NCBI GenBank assembly: GCA_949287085.1
Contig: CASEER010000005.1
Location: forward strand, 1-64,000
DNA from: an uncultured Coriobacteriaceae bacterium
Lineage (GTDB): Bacteria; Actinomycetota; Coriobacteriia; Coriobacteriales; Coriobacteriaceae
Direction: 5' to 3'
DNA: 64,000 nt
Of this stretch, positions 15,549-23,503 are shown piece after piece; positions within the stretch are counted from its first letter, which is position 1; every line of letters starts with the position of its first letter. Made by a program: the position numbers and the translations under genes. The notes beneath the pieces are model-generated. The model was not told where the DNA came from. It was given only the letters and a program-made list of their open reading frames with translations, and did not search any database.

Positions 15549-17351
15549 ATGCACACGTTTGAGATCAGCGACGAGTTCCTACTCGACGGGGAGCCTTTCA
15601 CGATTCTCTCTGGTGCGATCCATTACTTCCGTGTCCATCCCACCGATTGGCATCATTCGCTCTACAACCTCAAGGCCATGGGCTTCAACACCGTTGAAAC
15701 CTACGTGCCGTGGAATCTGCACGAGCCTAAGCCCGGCGAGTTTACCTTCCAGGGCATGGTAGACCTTGCCCGATTCTTGGACGAGGCTACGGAGCTCGGC
15801 CTCTACATCATCGTGCGTCCGAGCCCGTTCATCTGCGCCGAGTGGGAGTGGGGCGGCCTGCCCGCGTGGCTGTTGGCCGACCACACCATGCGCCCGCGCT
15901 CGCGTGACCCCAAGTTCCTGGAGTGCGTGGCCCGTTACTACGACGAGCTCATGCCCGTCCTCGTGCCGCGTCAGGTAACGCACGGCGGCAACATCATCAT
16001 GATGCAGGTGGAAAACGAGTACGGCTCCTATGGCGAGGACAAAGACTACCTCCGCGCTATCCGCGACCTCATGCTCGAGCGCGGCGTTGACGTGCCGCTT
16101 TGCACCTCCGATGGCCCTTGGCGCGGGTGCCTGCGTGCCGGCACGCTCATTGACGACGATGTCTTTGTGACCGGCAACTTTGGTAGCCGCGCGGGCGAGA
16201 ACTTTGCCAACCTCAAGGCCTTCCACGAGGAGCACGGCAAAAACTGGCCCCTCATGTGCATGGAGTTCTGGGACGGCTGGTTTAACCGTTGGGGCGAGAA
16301 CGTCATTACGCGCGACGCCCAGGATCTGGCCGATAGCGTGCGCGAGCTCTTGGAGCTCGGCGGGTCCATGAACCTATATATGTTCCATGGCGGCACCAAC
16401 TTTGGCTTTATGAACGGCTGCTCCGCACGCCATACGCACGACCTGCACCAGGTCACCAGCTACGACTACGACGCGCCGCTCAACGAGGAGGGCAACCCCA
16501 CCGAGAAGTGGTACAAGCTCCGCGACGTGGTGCGCGAGCTCTTCCCCAACAACTGGACGGCCGAGCCGCTCATCAAGAAGGCCGTGGCGGTTGAGGACAT
16601 CGCCCTCACCGAGCGCACGGGCCTCTTTGAGAATCTTGACAACCTGAGCACGCCGCAGCACTCGTTCTACCCCCAGGCCATGGAGGATCTGGGCCAGAGC
16701 TATGGCTATACGCTCTACCGTACGACCATCGAGCGCGACGTGGCGCCCGAGGCCGACGAGCGCATCCGCGTGATCGATGGCCGCGACCGCGCGCAGGTGT
16801 ACGTGGACGGCACGCTCGTGGCCACCCAGTACCAGGAGCATATTGGCGAGGACATCAAGTGCCCGCTGCCGGCCGAGCAAAACGACCTGAGCATCCTTGT
16901 TGAGAACATGGGTCGCGTGAACTACGGTCACAAGTTCCTGGCCGACACCCAGCACAAGGGCATTCGCACCGGCGTGTGCGTTGACCTGCACTTCGTTACC
17001 GAGTGGGACCAGTACTGCCTGCCGCTCGATAACATCTCGAAGCTTGACTTTACCCGCGGCTGGACCCCGGGCCAGCCCACGTTCTCGCGGTTTGAGTTCA
17101 CCCTCGATGAACCAGCCGATACCTTTATCGATACCACGGGCTTTGGCAAGGGCTGCGTGTTTGTGAACGGTTTTAACGTAGGGCGCTACTGGGAGATCGG
17201 ACCCATTGCCACGCTCTATGTGCCGCACGGCTTCACGCACGCCGGTGTCAACGAGCTCGTTGTATTCGAAACGGAGGGCACCCTCGGCAGTACGATCTCC
17301 CTACGCTCCGAGCCCCTCATCCATCATCTCGACGAAGAAGGAGTTGAGTAA
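15549..17351 (+). CDS. bgaC: GH35 beta-galactosidase, BgaC-like
   Basis: This 600-residue glycoside hydrolase family 35 enzyme releases terminal beta-galactose. The N-terminal TIM barrel shows LSGAIHYFRVHPTDW, GFNTVETYVPWNLHEP, ENEYGSYG (acid/base Glu157) and CMEFWDGWFNRWG (nucleophile Glu239). The C-terminal half has jelly-roll domains ending with GFGKGCVFVNGFNVGRYWEIGP. No signal peptide or anchor is visible, so it should act on sugars in the cytoplasm. Pneumococcal BgaC, which prefers Gal-beta-1,3-GlcNAc/GalNAc, sits in front of a mannose-family PTS and agaS exactly as here; that supports the same preference by inference. The ATG at 15549 has an AAGGAGGG site; the frame begins 29 codons earlier. 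The PTS IIB gene starts one base after its stop. Confidence 0.9.
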   Translation: MHTFEISDEFLLDGEPFTILSGAIHYFRVHPTDWHHSLYNLKAMGFNTVETYVPWNLHEPKPGEFTFQGMVDLARFLDEATELGLYIIVRPSPFICAEWEWGGLPAWLLADHTMRPRSRDPKFLECVARYYDELMPVLVPRQVTHGGNIIMMQVENEYGSYGEDKDYLRAIRDLMLERGVDVPLCTSDGPWRGCLRAGTLIDDDVFVTGNFGSRAGENFANLKAFHEEHGKNWPLMCMEFWDGWFNRWGENVITRDAQDLADSVRELLELGGSMNLYMFHGGTNFGFMNGCSARHTHDLHQVTSYDYDAPLNEEGNPTEKWYKLRDVVRELFPNNWTAEPLIKKAVAVEDIALTERTGLFENLDNLSTPQHSFYPQAMEDLGQSYGYTLYRTTIERDVAPEADERIRVIDGRDRAQVYVDGTLVATQYQEHIGEDIKCPLPAEQNDLSILVENMGRVNYGHKFLADTQHKGIRTGVCVDLHFVTEWDQYCLPLDNISKLDFTRGWTPGQPTFSRFEFTLDEPADTFIDTTGFGKGCVFVNGFNVGRYWEIGPIATLYVPHGFTHAGVNELVVFETEGTLGSTISLRSEPLIHHLDEEGVE

Positions 17352-17352
17352 C

Positions 17353-17817
17353 ATGATCGTTGGAGCACGCGTCGATTTCCGTCTTATCCACGGCCAGGTG
17401 GGCAACCTCTGGTCCAACGCACGTCAGGTGAGCCGCTTCATGGTCGTTGACGATCAGGTGGCCGAGGATGCCACCCAGAAGCAGGTTCTGCGCATGGCCA
17501 CCCCCGCTACCTGCAAGCTCTCGGTTCTTCCTGTTGAGAAGGCCGCTGCCAACATCAACGCTGGCAAGTACGACGCCCAGCGTCTGTTCATCGTGGTCAA
17601 GAAGCCCGAGGTCTACGTCCGCCTTGTCAAGGCCGGCGTAAAGCTCGACCAGATCATCCTCGGCAACATCACGTCGATGGATATCGTCAAGTCCTTCAAC
17701 CGCAACATCAACTGCGGCCAGGACGACGTTGACGCCCTGAAGGAGCTCCAGGAGCTCGGCGTCCCGATGGTGATTCAGCTCACCCCGCAGGACACCCCGC
17801 AGGAGTTCAAGATCTAG
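17353..17817 (+). CDS. PTS mannose/fructose/sorbose-family EIIB
   Basis: This 154-residue IIB component of a mannose-class PTS passes phosphate from IIA to the incoming sugar. The phosphorylated histidine is His13 in VDFRLIHGQVGNLW. Other family features are RFMVVDDQVAEDATQKQVLRMATP and GVPMVIQLTPQDTP near the end. The ATG at 17353 follows the beta-galactosidase stop by one base, within GGAGTTGAGTAAC, so the two are translationally coupled. By gene order it matches the pneumococcal PTS linked to bgaC and N-acetylgalactosamine/galactoside uptake; the exact substrate is inferred. Confidence 0.92.
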   Translation: MIVGARVDFRLIHGQVGNLWSNARQVSRFMVVDDQVAEDATQKQVLRMATPATCKLSVLPVEKAAANINAGKYDAQRLFIVVKKPEVYVRLVKAGVKLDQIILGNITSMDIVKSFNRNINCGQDDVDALKELQELGVPMVIQLTPQDTPQEFKI

Positions 17818-17916
17818 CGTCCTGCACATAATTTGGTGCTGAGCCGCGAGGGGAGATGCGCGGCTTGACATAGCTTAGGAACGGTTTGTTCGAGTATTGA
17901 AAGAAGGAGGAAAACC

Positions 17917-18804
17917 ATGATTGCTTGGTGGCAAATTCTTTTGCTCACGCTGTATGCAGGCTTCCAGATCATGGACGAGCTGCACTGGTACTCCAGCGCC
18001 GGCTCCGCCGTGTTCTCTGGTTTCATTACCGGCCTGGTTATGGGCGACATGGCAACTGGTCTCTTCATCGGTGGTAGCATGCAGCTTACCATCTTGGGCG
18101 TTGGTACCTTTGGCGGTGCTTCCCGCATCGACGCCAACTCCGGTACCCTGATTGCAACCGCGTTCGCGGTGAGCGCCAACATGGACCCCGAGCAGGCTCT
18201 TGCTGCTCTGGGCGTGCCGGTGGCCGCAATCCTGGTGTACACCGACATCCTTGGCCGTATGGCCAACACCTTCTGGGGTCATGCGTGCGACGCTGACGTC
18301 GAGAAGATGAACTGGGGTGCCTACAACGTGCACTACTGGATGGGCGCTGTTTCTTGGTGCCTCTCCCGTATGATCCCGGTCTTCCTGGCCCTCGCCTTTG
18401 GTCAGCCGCTCGTCGAGGCCATCACCACGGCCCTGAACGGCGACTTCGCTTGGCTGGGCAGCGGCCTGACCCTCGCCGGCGCTATGCTCCCGGCCGTGGG
18501 CTTCGCCATCCTGCTCCGCTACCTGCCGGTTAAGAAGCACATCGCCTACCTGATCCTCGGCTTCGTGATCGCCGCCCTCTTGGGCACCGCGTTCTCGAGC
18601 ATCGTGACCATCGGTGGCGACGTGGCGACCATCGCCGGCGCGACCGAGACCACCATCACTGGCGGCAACTTCAAGAGCCTGTCGATGCTCACCATCGCTC
18701 TGATTGGCTTCGCGCTCGCCTACGTCTACTATCAGCAGCATCAGAACGCCCCCGTTGCGGCTGTCTCTGCTGACGCGGAGGGAGATGACGACGATGAGCT
18801 CTAA
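17917..18804 (+). CDS. PTS mannose/fructose/sorbose-family EIIC permease
   Basis: This 295-residue multi-spanning membrane component forms the sugar channel with IID. It starts MIAWWQILLLTLYAGFQIMDELHW and contains GFITGLVMGDMATGLFIGGSMQL and FGGASRIDANSGTLIATAFAV, characteristic of AgaC/SorA/ManY-type IIC proteins. The last 20 residues are an acidic cytoplasmic tail (DAEGDDDDEL). A strong GAAGGAGGAAAACC ribosome site precedes the ATG. It overlaps the start of the IID gene. Confidence 0.93.
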   Translation: MIAWWQILLLTLYAGFQIMDELHWYSSAGSAVFSGFITGLVMGDMATGLFIGGSMQLTILGVGTFGGASRIDANSGTLIATAFAVSANMDPEQALAALGVPVAAILVYTDILGRMANTFWGHACDADVEKMNWGAYNVHYWMGAVSWCLSRMIPVFLALAFGQPLVEAITTALNGDFAWLGSGLTLAGAMLPAVGFAILLRYLPVKKHIAYLILGFVIAALLGTAFSSIVTIGGDVATIAGATETTITGGNFKSLSMLTIALIGFALAYVYYQQHQNAPVAAVSADAEGDDDDEL

Positions 18805-19624
18805 TGTCGGGAACACCACGGGCTACAAGCTCACCAAGCAGGACTTCCAGCAGATCAACCGCCGTAACCTTGTTGGCTTCCAGGCCGGCTGGAACTACGA
18901 GCGCATGCAGCACTCTGGTTATCTGTGGATCATCCTGCCGCAGCTCCGCAAGATTTACGGAGACAACACCGAGGCGCTGAAGACCGCTTGCCGCACTCAG
19001 TGCTCGCCGTTCTTCAATACTTCGAACTTCCTGAACACCATCATCACCGGTATCGACCTCGCCATCGAGGAGACCGAGGGTACCGACGGTCTTGAGACCG
19101 TGGCCTCCCTTAAGACCGGCCTGATGGGCCCGCTCGCCTCCATCGGCGACTCCATCTTTGGTTCGCTGCTGCCCACCATCTTTGGTGCTCTTGCGGCCAA
19201 CATGGCTATGGCGGGTAACCCACTCGGCATCTTCATCTGGATTGCCGTCAACATCGTGGTCGACTGGTTCCGCTGCAAGCAGACCTACATCGCCTACGAT
19301 CAGGGCATGAAGCTCGTCACCACGATGAGCGACAAGCTCAACGCCATCACCGACGCCGCGACGGTTATGGGCGTGTTCATGGTTGGTGCCCTTATCTCCA
19401 CCAACGTGAACGTTGTCCTTAACATCGTCCCCAACATCGGTGGCGTTACCGTTGACGTTCAGGACATCCTGAACACCATCTGCCCCAAGCTCGTGCCGGC
19501 CGCCCTCGTGGGCCTCGTGTACTGGCTGCTGGGCAAGAAGGGTATGACCTCGACCAAGGCGATCATCATCGTCCTGATCATCGGCATCATCCTTGGTGGT
19601 CTGAACCTCGCCGTCAAGGCCTAA
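18794..19624 (+). CDS. PTS mannose/fructose/sorbose-family EIID permease
   Basis: This 276-residue membrane partner of IIC has the conserved N-terminal LTKQDFQQINRRNLVGFQAGWNYERMQHSGY. The central GLMGPLASIGDSIFGSLLPTIFG motif is diagnostic of the family, and hydrophobic helices follow to the C-terminus. Two starts are possible, ATG 18785 and ATG 18794; the second is spaced better from GGAGGGAG and overlaps the IIC stop by 11 bases, indicating coupling. It is the last gene before strong hairpins at 19646-19677 and 19698-19767, so bgaC-IIB-IIC-IID form one transcript, and IIA is encoded 1 kb further on. Confidence 0.92.
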   Translation: MSSNVGNTTGYKLTKQDFQQINRRNLVGFQAGWNYERMQHSGYLWIILPQLRKIYGDNTEALKTACRTQCSPFFNTSNFLNTIITGIDLAIEETEGTDGLETVASLKTGLMGPLASIGDSIFGSLLPTIFGALAANMAMAGNPLGIFIWIAVNIVVDWFRCKQTYIAYDQGMKLVTTMSDKLNAITDAATVMGVFMVGALISTNVNVVLNIVPNIGGVTVDVQDILNTICPKLVPAALVGLVYWLLGKKGMTSTKAIIIVLIIGIILGGLNLAVKA

Positions 19625-19645
19625 TCGTTCAACCACATTGCCTGT

Positions 19646-19677
19646 ATGGTGCCCGTGCACTTCTGGGCGGGCACCAT
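19646..19677 (+). terminator. Hairpin just after PTS IID
   Basis: ATGGTGCCCG and CGGGCACCAT form a 10-bp perfect stem. There is no T-run behind it, so it may be a processing or stabilising hairpin ahead of the true terminator. Confidence 0.55.
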
Positions 19678-19697
19678 CCCCATTGGGGGATGAACAG

Positions 19698-19767
19698 AAC
19701 GGGTGCACACCTCACGGCCGGAGCTTCGCTTCGCCATGTTCTCCCAGGAGGTGCGCACCCGTTTTTT
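19698..19767 (+). terminator. Terminator of the beta-galactosidase-PTS operon
   Basis: AACGGGTGC(A)CACCT at 19698 pairs with AGGTG(C)GCACCCGTT and is followed by TTTTTT. The ~35-base loop is itself partly foldable. Confidence 0.8.
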
Positions 19768-19859
19768 GTATACCGGGACATTCCCGTCGTATACAGCGCG
19801 GCGGAAAGGGGATAAAAAAGCCCCCTCCCGCTGAGTTCGGACGCGGAAAGGTTTGTTGC

Positions 19860-20471
19860 GTGAGACCCGAAGTAATCATCTTCATCGTGGTGCTGGTGGC
19901 GTATTTCTTGCTGAGCACCGCCGTGCGACAGTATATGGACATGAAGATCCAGGCGCTGTACAACGCTGGTCTGTACGACGAGGCGATGAAGACCCTCAAC
20001 AACTTCTTTGCGCGTGTTCTGCTGACGACCTATCGTCAATATCTGCTTCGCTTTATGGTGCATGAGGCCCAGGGCGACCACGAAATGGCGACGCGCATGA
20101 TCGAGATCATGCTGCGTATGCGCAACTCTAAGAAGCGCCAGGCACAGGTTATTGCACTGGCGTTTAACTATTATGTGAGCCTTGGCAACAAAAAGCGCGC
20201 CAAGGAGCTCATGGAGCAATCGAAGCGCTACTGCGATCAAAGCGTGGCGTCCGATTGCCAGCTGACCTACGACATTGTTTTTGGCAAGCGTCACGACTGC
20301 ATCGACCGCATGGTGCGCATGCTCGACAGTGCTCAGCCACAGCTCAAGAGCAAGCTCTATTTTCTGATTGCCAAGCAGTACCGCAACGCGGGCGACGCCA
20401 AGAGCGCGCGGAAGTATGAGCAGCTGTTTGATGAGCTGGTACAGGAAGGTGCCGGTCCCACCGGCGCGTAG
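19860..20471 (+). CDS. Membrane-anchored TPR-like protein of unknown function
   Basis: This 203-residue protein starts at GTG 19860 (purine-rich GGAAAGG is 7 bases upstream). It has an N-terminal membrane helix (EVIIFIVVLVAYFLL, ~residues 3-18). The rest is helical repeats resembling tetratricopeptides: LYNAGLYDEAMKTLNNFF, HEAQGDHEMATRMIEIML, VSLGNKKRAKELMEQSKRY and AKQYRNAGDAKSARKYEQLFDEL. The reading frame is open ~220 bases upstream but runs through a terminator. The gene sits between PTS IID and PTS IIA, yet a terminator separates it from the former. It may be a scaffold or simply an unrelated insertion; no function can be assigned. Confidence 0.7.
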   Translation: MRPEVIIFIVVLVAYFLLSTAVRQYMDMKIQALYNAGLYDEAMKTLNNFFARVLLTTYRQYLLRFMVHEAQGDHEMATRMIEIMLRMRNSKKRQAQVIALAFNYYVSLGNKKRAKELMEQSKRYCDQSVASDCQLTYDIVFGKRHDCIDRMVRMLDSAQPQLKSKLYFLIAKQYRNAGDAKSARKYEQLFDELVQEGAGPTGA

Positions 20472-20553
20472 GGGCAGGGGAGCGTGCGCGCACCGCTGCC
20501 TTGGTAAGGTTGTAATCGACGACTCGCATGCAGGGCATCGAGTTTTCGAATAG

Positions 20554-20575
20554 CTGGTAGTAACCAGTAACCACT
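20554..20575 (-). promoter_or_regulatory. Candidate operator before PTS IIA
   Basis: CTGGTAGTAACCAG is an imperfect dyad of the ACTGGT type. Read on the minus strand, the 22-base block aligns with 15224-15246 upstream of the beta-galactosidase gene: AGTGGTTA, then TGGTT and ACCAG at matching spacing with one indel. Confidence 0.4.
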
Positions 20576-20666
20576 TGCAGGACTAAGCCGTCGTGCTGCA
20601 GGTGTTACCGGAAGTGGATGAACAGGGCCACCGGGGCACTGCATCCGCAGATGAAAGGAGACTTTG

Positions 20667-21095
20667 ATGATCGGCTTCATTGTGACGGGTCACGGCAACT
20701 TCTCGCTGGGCCTGAAGAGCGCCGTGGACATGGTTGCCGGCAATCAGCCTGCCTTCCAGGCCGTGCCGTTTGATGGTGCCCAGGCTGCCACCTATGGCTC
20801 TGACTTGCGCGCGGCCATTACCGCCATGCGCGAGGAGTGCGAGGGCGTCATCGTGTTCTGCGACCTGCTCGGCGGTACTCCGTTCAACCAGTCTATGCTC
20901 ATCTCGCAGGATGTGGACAACATCGAGGTCGTTGCCGGCACGAACCTCCCCATGCTCATCGAGCTCATCATGACCCGCAGCTTTGCCAACTCCACCCTTG
21001 AGGAGATGGCTGAGCAGGCAGTGACCGTGGGCCAGGCCGGCGTGTGCCACAAGAAGCTTGAGCCCGTGGGCGATGACGAAGACGACGAGATGTAA
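20667..21095 (+). CDS. PTS mannose/fructose-family EIIA
   Basis: This 142-residue IIA receives phosphate from HPr on His9 in IVTGHGNFSLGLKSA. The second conserved region is VIVFCDLLGGTPFNQSMLISQ, and the acidic C-terminus is DDEDDEM. The ATG at 20667 has AAAGGAG at 20654-20660; a TTG codon directly precedes it. It completes the IIBCD set encoded upstream but is on a separate transcript, behind a terminator, a TPR-like gene and a candidate operator at 20554-20575. The split arrangement could allow different IIA levels from the permease. Confidence 0.92.
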   Translation: MIGFIVTGHGNFSLGLKSAVDMVAGNQPAFQAVPFDGAQAATYGSDLRAAITAMREECEGVIVFCDLLGGTPFNQSMLISQDVDNIEVVAGTNLPMLIELIMTRSFANSTLEEMAEQAVTVGQAGVCHKKLEPVGDDEDDEM

Positions 21096-21119
21096 GACGC
21101 GCGATTGAGCCTTGGGAGC

Positions 21120-21253
21120 GGGCGGTTGCCGCGGCGTAATATCTGCCGTGGTAGGTGCGCCGCTCCTGTGGGCGGGCCTGCTGCGGTAGGTGATGCTGCC
21201 TAGCTTGACCACCTACCGCCCGGCGGCGCAGCAGAGGGGGCGAGCAACCGCCC
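21120..21253. repeat. Three-level nested inverted repeat before the GntR regulator gene
   Basis: GGGCGGTTGC (21120-21129) pairs with GCAACCGCCC (21244-21253). Inside it, CTGCTGCG (21178) pairs with CGCAGCAG (21227-21234). Inside that, CGGTAGGTG (21184) pairs with CACCTACCG (21210-21218). The element fills most of the 190-base gap between IIA and gntR. Confidence 0.65.
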
Positions 21254-21285
21254 CACCGTATGGTCGTAAGAAAGGAGGGAATCAG

Positions 21286-22017
21286 ATGGGCGTGACGATG
21301 AGACGCCAGCCGCTCTACGACCAGCTCGTTGACATTCTTTCTGAAAAGATCGAATACGAGTATCGGCCGGGCGACCTGATGCCCTCCGAGCGCGAGCTGT
21401 CCGAGCGCTATGGCCTTTCGCGCACTACGGTGCGTCTGGCCCTGCAGGAGCTGGAGCAGCTGGGGCTGGTAGTGCGCCAGCACGGGCGCGGCACGTTTGT
21501 GGCCGATCGCTCGGCGCAAACCACCAACCTTATGAAGTCTTACAGCTTTACCGACCAGATGCGCGAGATGGGGCGCGAGCCGCACACCACCATTTTGGAA
21601 TTCAGCGAGAATGAGGCCGATGCCAATCTGGCCGACCACTTGGGCGTGCGTGAGGGCGACAAGCTGTTTAAGCTTAAGCGCCTGCGCTCGGCCGACGGCA
21701 TTCCCATGATGGTGGAGCGCACGTATTTGCCCATGCGCAAGTTCTTGACCCTTAAGCGCCCGCTGCTGGAAAGCAAGCCGCTCTACGAGATCATCGAGCA
21801 CGATTATCACGAAACCATCCGCGTAGCCGAAGAAGAGTTCTTTGCGAGTATTGCCCGTGCGGCCGATGCGCACCTTCTGGGCATCGACGTGGGAGCGCCG
21901 GTGCTTGATTTGGTGCGTACCACGTTTAACACGAGCAACGAGATCGTGGAGTACACGCTTTCGGTGGCGCGCGCCGATCAGTTTAAGTACAAGGTCTACC
22001 ACCACCGCGGCGAGTGA
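21286..22017 (+). CDS. GntR/HutC-family transcriptional regulator
   Basis: This 243-residue repressor has an N-terminal GntR winged helix (PLYDQLVDILSEKI, GDLMPSERELSERYGLSRTTVRLALQELEQLGLV, GRGTFVA). The C-terminal UTRA ligand domain shows FTDQMREMGREPHTTILEF, RLRSADGIPMMVERTYLP and ADQFKYKVYHHRGE. HutC-subfamily members bind phosphorylated sugars such as GlcNAc-6-P, or related amino sugars. Its position between PTS IIA and AgaS, and the pneumococcal BgaR parallel, make it the likely controller of the beta-galactosidase/PTS/agaS genes; candidate sites are at 15211-15246 and 20554-20575. The ATG at 21286 follows AAAGGAGGG. Confidence 0.9.
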   Translation: MGVTMRRQPLYDQLVDILSEKIEYEYRPGDLMPSERELSERYGLSRTTVRLALQELEQLGLVVRQHGRGTFVADRSAQTTNLMKSYSFTDQMREMGREPHTTILEFSENEADANLADHLGVREGDKLFKLKRLRSADGIPMMVERTYLPMRKFLTLKRPLLESKPLYEIIEHDYHETIRVAEEEFFASIARAADAHLLGIDVGAPVLDLVRTTFNTSNEIVEYTLSVARADQFKYKVYHHRGE

Positions 22018-22081
22018 CGGGCGAGCGCGTGGGTCGGAGCGTGATCGACGCTACGGGTCGCATGCAGCGAGCACATCGGGC

Positions 22082-22136
22082 GGGCTCCCAGCCGCAGCCC
22101 GCGTGCAACGAGCAGATGCCACGGTTGCGGGAGCCC
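22082..22136. terminator. Hairpin between gntR and agaS
   Basis: GGGCTCCC (22082-22089) pairs with GGGAGCCC (22129-22136), with an inner GCAAC/GTTGC pair. No T-run follows, so this may be an mRNA-processing or attenuating structure within the leader of agaS. Confidence 0.4.
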
Positions 22137-22170
22137 CCGCTCCAGGAAGATAACAGAAAGGGTACCGTAT

Positions 22171-23343
22171 ATGTTGTTCACCAAGACGGTTGACGAGCTG
22201 AAGGAGCTCGGCGCCGACATCACGACGGCTGAGATCAAGCAGCAGCCGGAGCTCTGGGAGGACACCTTCCAGATTTATACCGATAACAAGGAGGCTATTG
22301 AGGCGTTCTTGGCATCCGCGCATGAGATGGCAGCGGGCCGTCGCATCTCCGTGGTGTTCACGGGTGCCGGCACGTCCGATTACGTGGGTGACACCGTGGC
22401 TCCGTACCTGCGCCACGCGGGCGATACGGCCACGTATGACTTCAAGCCCATTGCCACCACGGACATCGTGTCCGCGCCGCGCGACTTTTTGTGCCCGGAC
22501 GATCCGACCATCCTGGTTTCGTTTGCGCGCTCGGGCAACAGCCCCGAGAGTCTGGCGGCGGTGCAGATTGCCCAGAGCTATGTGAAGGATATTAAGTTCC
22601 TGAACATCACCTGCGCGCCCGAGGGCAAGCTGGCGGTTGAGAGCGCCGGCAACCCCGATGCGCTCACCCTCTTGATTCCGCGCGCCAACGACAAGGGCTT
22701 TGCCATGACGGGCAGCTACAGCTGCATGGAGCTGCTCTCGGCGCTGATTTTTGACACCGCTGCTGACGAGCAGAAGCTCAGCTGGGTGCGCGAGGCCGCC
22801 GCGATGGGCCGCGAGGTCGTGGAGCGCGAGGCCGAAGTCGAGGCCTATCTGGCGGGCGACTTTAACCGCGTGACGTACCTGGGTTCGGGCTCGTTCGTGG
22901 GTCTGGCGCAGGAAGCGCAGCTTAAGATCCTCGAGCTGGCACATGGTCTGGTGGCTACGTCGTGGGATAGCTGCATGGGCTACCGCCACGGGCCCAAGAG
23001 CTTTGTGGACGACAAGACCCTCGTATTCGTGTTCGCGTCAAATGATGCCTACACGCGTCAGTATGACCTCGACATTCTGAACGAGATTGCCGGTGACGAG
23101 ATCGCGCAGAAGACCATTGCTGTGCAGCAGGCCGGCGAGACCAACTTTGCTGGCGAGGCGTTTACCTTTGAGGGCCACGCCGAGCTGCCTGAGGCCTACC
23201 TGGCCCTGCCGTTTGTCATGGTGGCGCAGACGGTGTCGCTGCTCAACTCGGTGCGCGTGGGCAACACCCCCGACACGCCGAGCCCCACCGGCACCGTGAA
23301 CCGCGTGGTCAAGGGCGTCACCATCCACCCCTTCGAGTCCTAA
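22171..23343 (+). CDS. agaS: Galactosamine-6-phosphate deaminase/isomerase (SIS domain, AgaS)
   Basis: This 390-residue double-SIS-domain enzyme resembles AgaS, which converts D-galactosamine-6-P to tagatose-6-P with loss of ammonia. The first SIS domain has SVVFTGAGTSDYVGDTVAPYL and VSFARSGNSPESLAAVQIA. The second has VTYLGSGSFVGLAQEAQLKILELAHGLVATSWDSCMGYRHGPKSFVDDKTLV (GHGP-like element with catalytic residues). It ends with SVRVGNTPDTPSPTGTVNRVVKGVTIHPF. It follows gntR and precedes the deacetylase, giving the expected order of steps for GalNAc-6-P. Confidence 0.92.
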   Translation: MLFTKTVDELKELGADITTAEIKQQPELWEDTFQIYTDNKEAIEAFLASAHEMAAGRRISVVFTGAGTSDYVGDTVAPYLRHAGDTATYDFKPIATTDIVSAPRDFLCPDDPTILVSFARSGNSPESLAAVQIAQSYVKDIKFLNITCAPEGKLAVESAGNPDALTLLIPRANDKGFAMTGSYSCMELLSALIFDTAADEQKLSWVREAAAMGREVVEREAEVEAYLAGDFNRVTYLGSGSFVGLAQEAQLKILELAHGLVATSWDSCMGYRHGPKSFVDDKTLVFVFASNDAYTRQYDLDILNEIAGDEIAQKTIAVQQAGETNFAGEAFTFEGHAELPEAYLALPFVMVAQTVSLLNSVRVGNTPDTPSPTGTVNRVVKGVTIHPFES

Positions 23344-23344
23344 G

Positions 23345-23402
23345 ATGGGTCAGTTGGGGACGTGTTCGTTTTGACCCATTTGGTCAATTTAGGACAGGCT
23401 TA
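23345..23402. repeat. REP-like repeat upstream of nagA
   Basis: ATGGGTCA (23345) and TGACCCAT (23372) are inverted around GTTGGGGACGTGTTCGT. The following TTGACCCATTTGGTCAA and AGGACAGGCTTAAA align with 24689-24722 on the other side of nagA. TTGGGGACGTGTTC recurs at 31927. Confidence 0.7.
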
Positions 23403-23503
23403 AAGGTGGGGCTGGTCGCGCGCGGGGTGTATGCCCAGCTTGCGGCCGGTCCCACGATGTACAGATCGGGGACAGCGCCCAATCTGACATGAGAGGAGCT
23501 TTC

